64,000 bases of DNA from positions 722,063 to 786,062 of the forward strand of contig NZ_QVMT01000001.1 of NCBI RefSeq assembly GCF_003418935.1. The letters run 5' to 3'. Shown one piece after another: positions 63,339-64,000 of the stretch. The notes under the pieces were generated by a model. The model was not told the origin of the DNA. It saw only the letters and a list, made by a program, of their open reading frames with translations, and did no database searches. The stretch's first letter is position 1. Every line of letters starts with the position of its first letter. The DNA comes from Emticicia sp. C21 (GTDB lineage Bacteria > Bacteroidota > Bacteroidia > Cytophagales > Spirosomataceae). The position numbers and the translations under genes are program-made.

Positions 63339-64000
63339 CTAATACAGATAATATGAACAGAATAGCGTATAATATCGGTGTTCGGGAATTTGCTCAAAAT
63401 ACTGACTGAATTTTATTTTTGTCGGATTCCGGGCAAATTCAATATTTTTAAGGGTCTTACTTAACAAAGTATAGCCCTCTGAAAAAGAGGTTATCTCGCC
63501 ATAAAATGTAACCGGCATTTCTGTTTCCAGCCCTAATTCATTCATGATAAACAATACATGATATACCATATCAGGTGCAGTACGGTATTGAAAACGGTTG
63601 CAGAAATGCAATTTATCTTCCTGAAAATAAATCAGTGATACATAATTTTCTTCAAAATACAGATGCAACCCTTTATTGGTTTTATCTTTCACAATTCCCT
63701 CAATCAAAGTACTAATGACAGGCACAGGGGTAATTTTCTTGGCCGGATACATTTCTTTTATCCAGTTAACCAGATTTTTCTCAACACTGAAAACATTCAT
63801 AACCCCGTAGTGTGTGTGCTTATACTCAAATATCTGTTCCTGCTCTGTCAGGTTCTTGCCTGCAGCAAAGTTGAGATATTTGACTACTTCGTCAGATTGG
63901 TAATATTCTTCAGGAATCAGCGTAAAATGATTGGCATTAACCGTTAATCGGATGGTTTTCCAGTAATTGGCTGTTAAAAACTGATGGCTTTGGTAGATGC
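63339..64000 (-). CDS. DUF3822-family protein (5' end beyond window)
   Basis: The frame continues without stop from 63339 to the right edge, so the gene is partial; the internal Met at 63800 is not its start. At least 220 residues are visible, including TIRLTVNANHFTLIPEEYY, DKTNKGLHLYFEENYVSLIYF and YHVLFIMNELGLETEMPVTFYGE. This matches the DUF3822 family, an ASKHA-like fold of unknown function usually found beside rsmD and coaD in Bacteroidota. It is co-directional with coaD. Confidence 0.8.
   Translation of the reverse strand, partial: IYQSHQFLTANYWKTIRLTVNANHFTLIPEEYYQSDEVVKYLNFAAGKNLTEQEQIFEYKHTHYGVMNVFSVEKNLVNWIKEMYPAKKITPVPVISTLIEGIVKDKTNKGLHLYFEENYVSLIYFQEDKLHFCNRFQYRTAPDMVYHVLFIMNELGLETEMPVTFYGEITSFSEGYTLLSKTLKNIEFARNPTKIKFSQYFEQIPEHRYYTLFCSYYLY

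Noticed and set aside
1-64000. tRNA, rRNA, insertion sequences, prophage or replication origin
   Set aside because: Reading both strands I saw no T-loop consensus with cloverleaf, no transposase, no phage structural gene and no dnaA-box cluster. A tRNAscan or Infernal run would be decisive.

Overview
The window looks like chromosomal DNA from a member of the phylum Bacteroidota, most likely order Cytophagales (an Emticicia/Leadbetterella/Spirosoma-like bacterium; the genus is inference). The signs are a SusC/SusD pair, a protein with a type IX secretion (T9SS) C-terminal sorting domain, a fused MurF-alanine racemase, DUF3822 next to coaD, M56/BlaI operons with TonB domains, poor Shine-Dalgarno sequences, and promoters that fit the Bacteroidota pattern TTTG-N18-21-TAnnTTTG. 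No rRNA, tRNA, CRISPR array, prophage or intact insertion sequence was recognised.

Layout. 1-5440: tail of an unknown gene, then a SusC/SusD nutrient-uptake pair closed by a terminator. 5671-7962: NatA/NatB-like ABC transporter. 8099-10662: an M23-type peptidase divergent from an ABC exporter. 10659-15016: a minus-strand operon of a BlaI-type repressor, two M56 membrane metalloproteases carrying TonB C-terminal domains and a small TonB-C protein, with two palindromes laid over its promoter. 15170-16644: a di-haem cytochrome c and a secreted dienelactone hydrolase. 16645-18369: gene-poor stretch with a repeated 64-bp element, a SUKH (SMI1/KNR4) immunity-type gene overlapping a decayed reading frame, and a strong candidate for a new small RNA. 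18370-25282: peptide transporter, PASTA protein, T9SS cargo, rhodanese, nuoA-nuoB and a lipoprotein. 25341-28911: a TonB receptor behind a metal-regulator-like palindrome, a nested array of REP-like palindromes, and a GH16 glucanase.

28934-35466: cell elongation (rodA, mrdA), tsaE, alanine dehydrogenase, panC. 35525-42662: four-gene signalling cluster with two large PAS histidine kinases and two stand-alone receivers. 42964-46484: GDPD-like secreted enzyme, PfkB kinase, xerD, aroQ and a LytTR regulator. 46840-52603: a complete RND efflux system (adaptor, pump, TolC-type channel). 52693-58606: Gfo/Idh/MocA oxidoreductase, double-thioredoxin protein with a membrane-tethered LuxR regulator, DUF4199, DHFR-like protein, wax-synthase-like MBOAT and its small membrane partner. 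58771-64000: an FGE-fold protein without catalytic cysteines, murF-alr, a lipoprotein, coaD and the end-truncated DUF3822 gene.

Most of the window is ordinary core metabolism, envelope and transport. The parts most worth a second look are the BlaI/M56/TonB operon with its promoter-overlapping operators, the promoter-structure-terminator small RNA near 18000, the palindrome-controlled TonB receptor at 25341, and the REP array at 27700.
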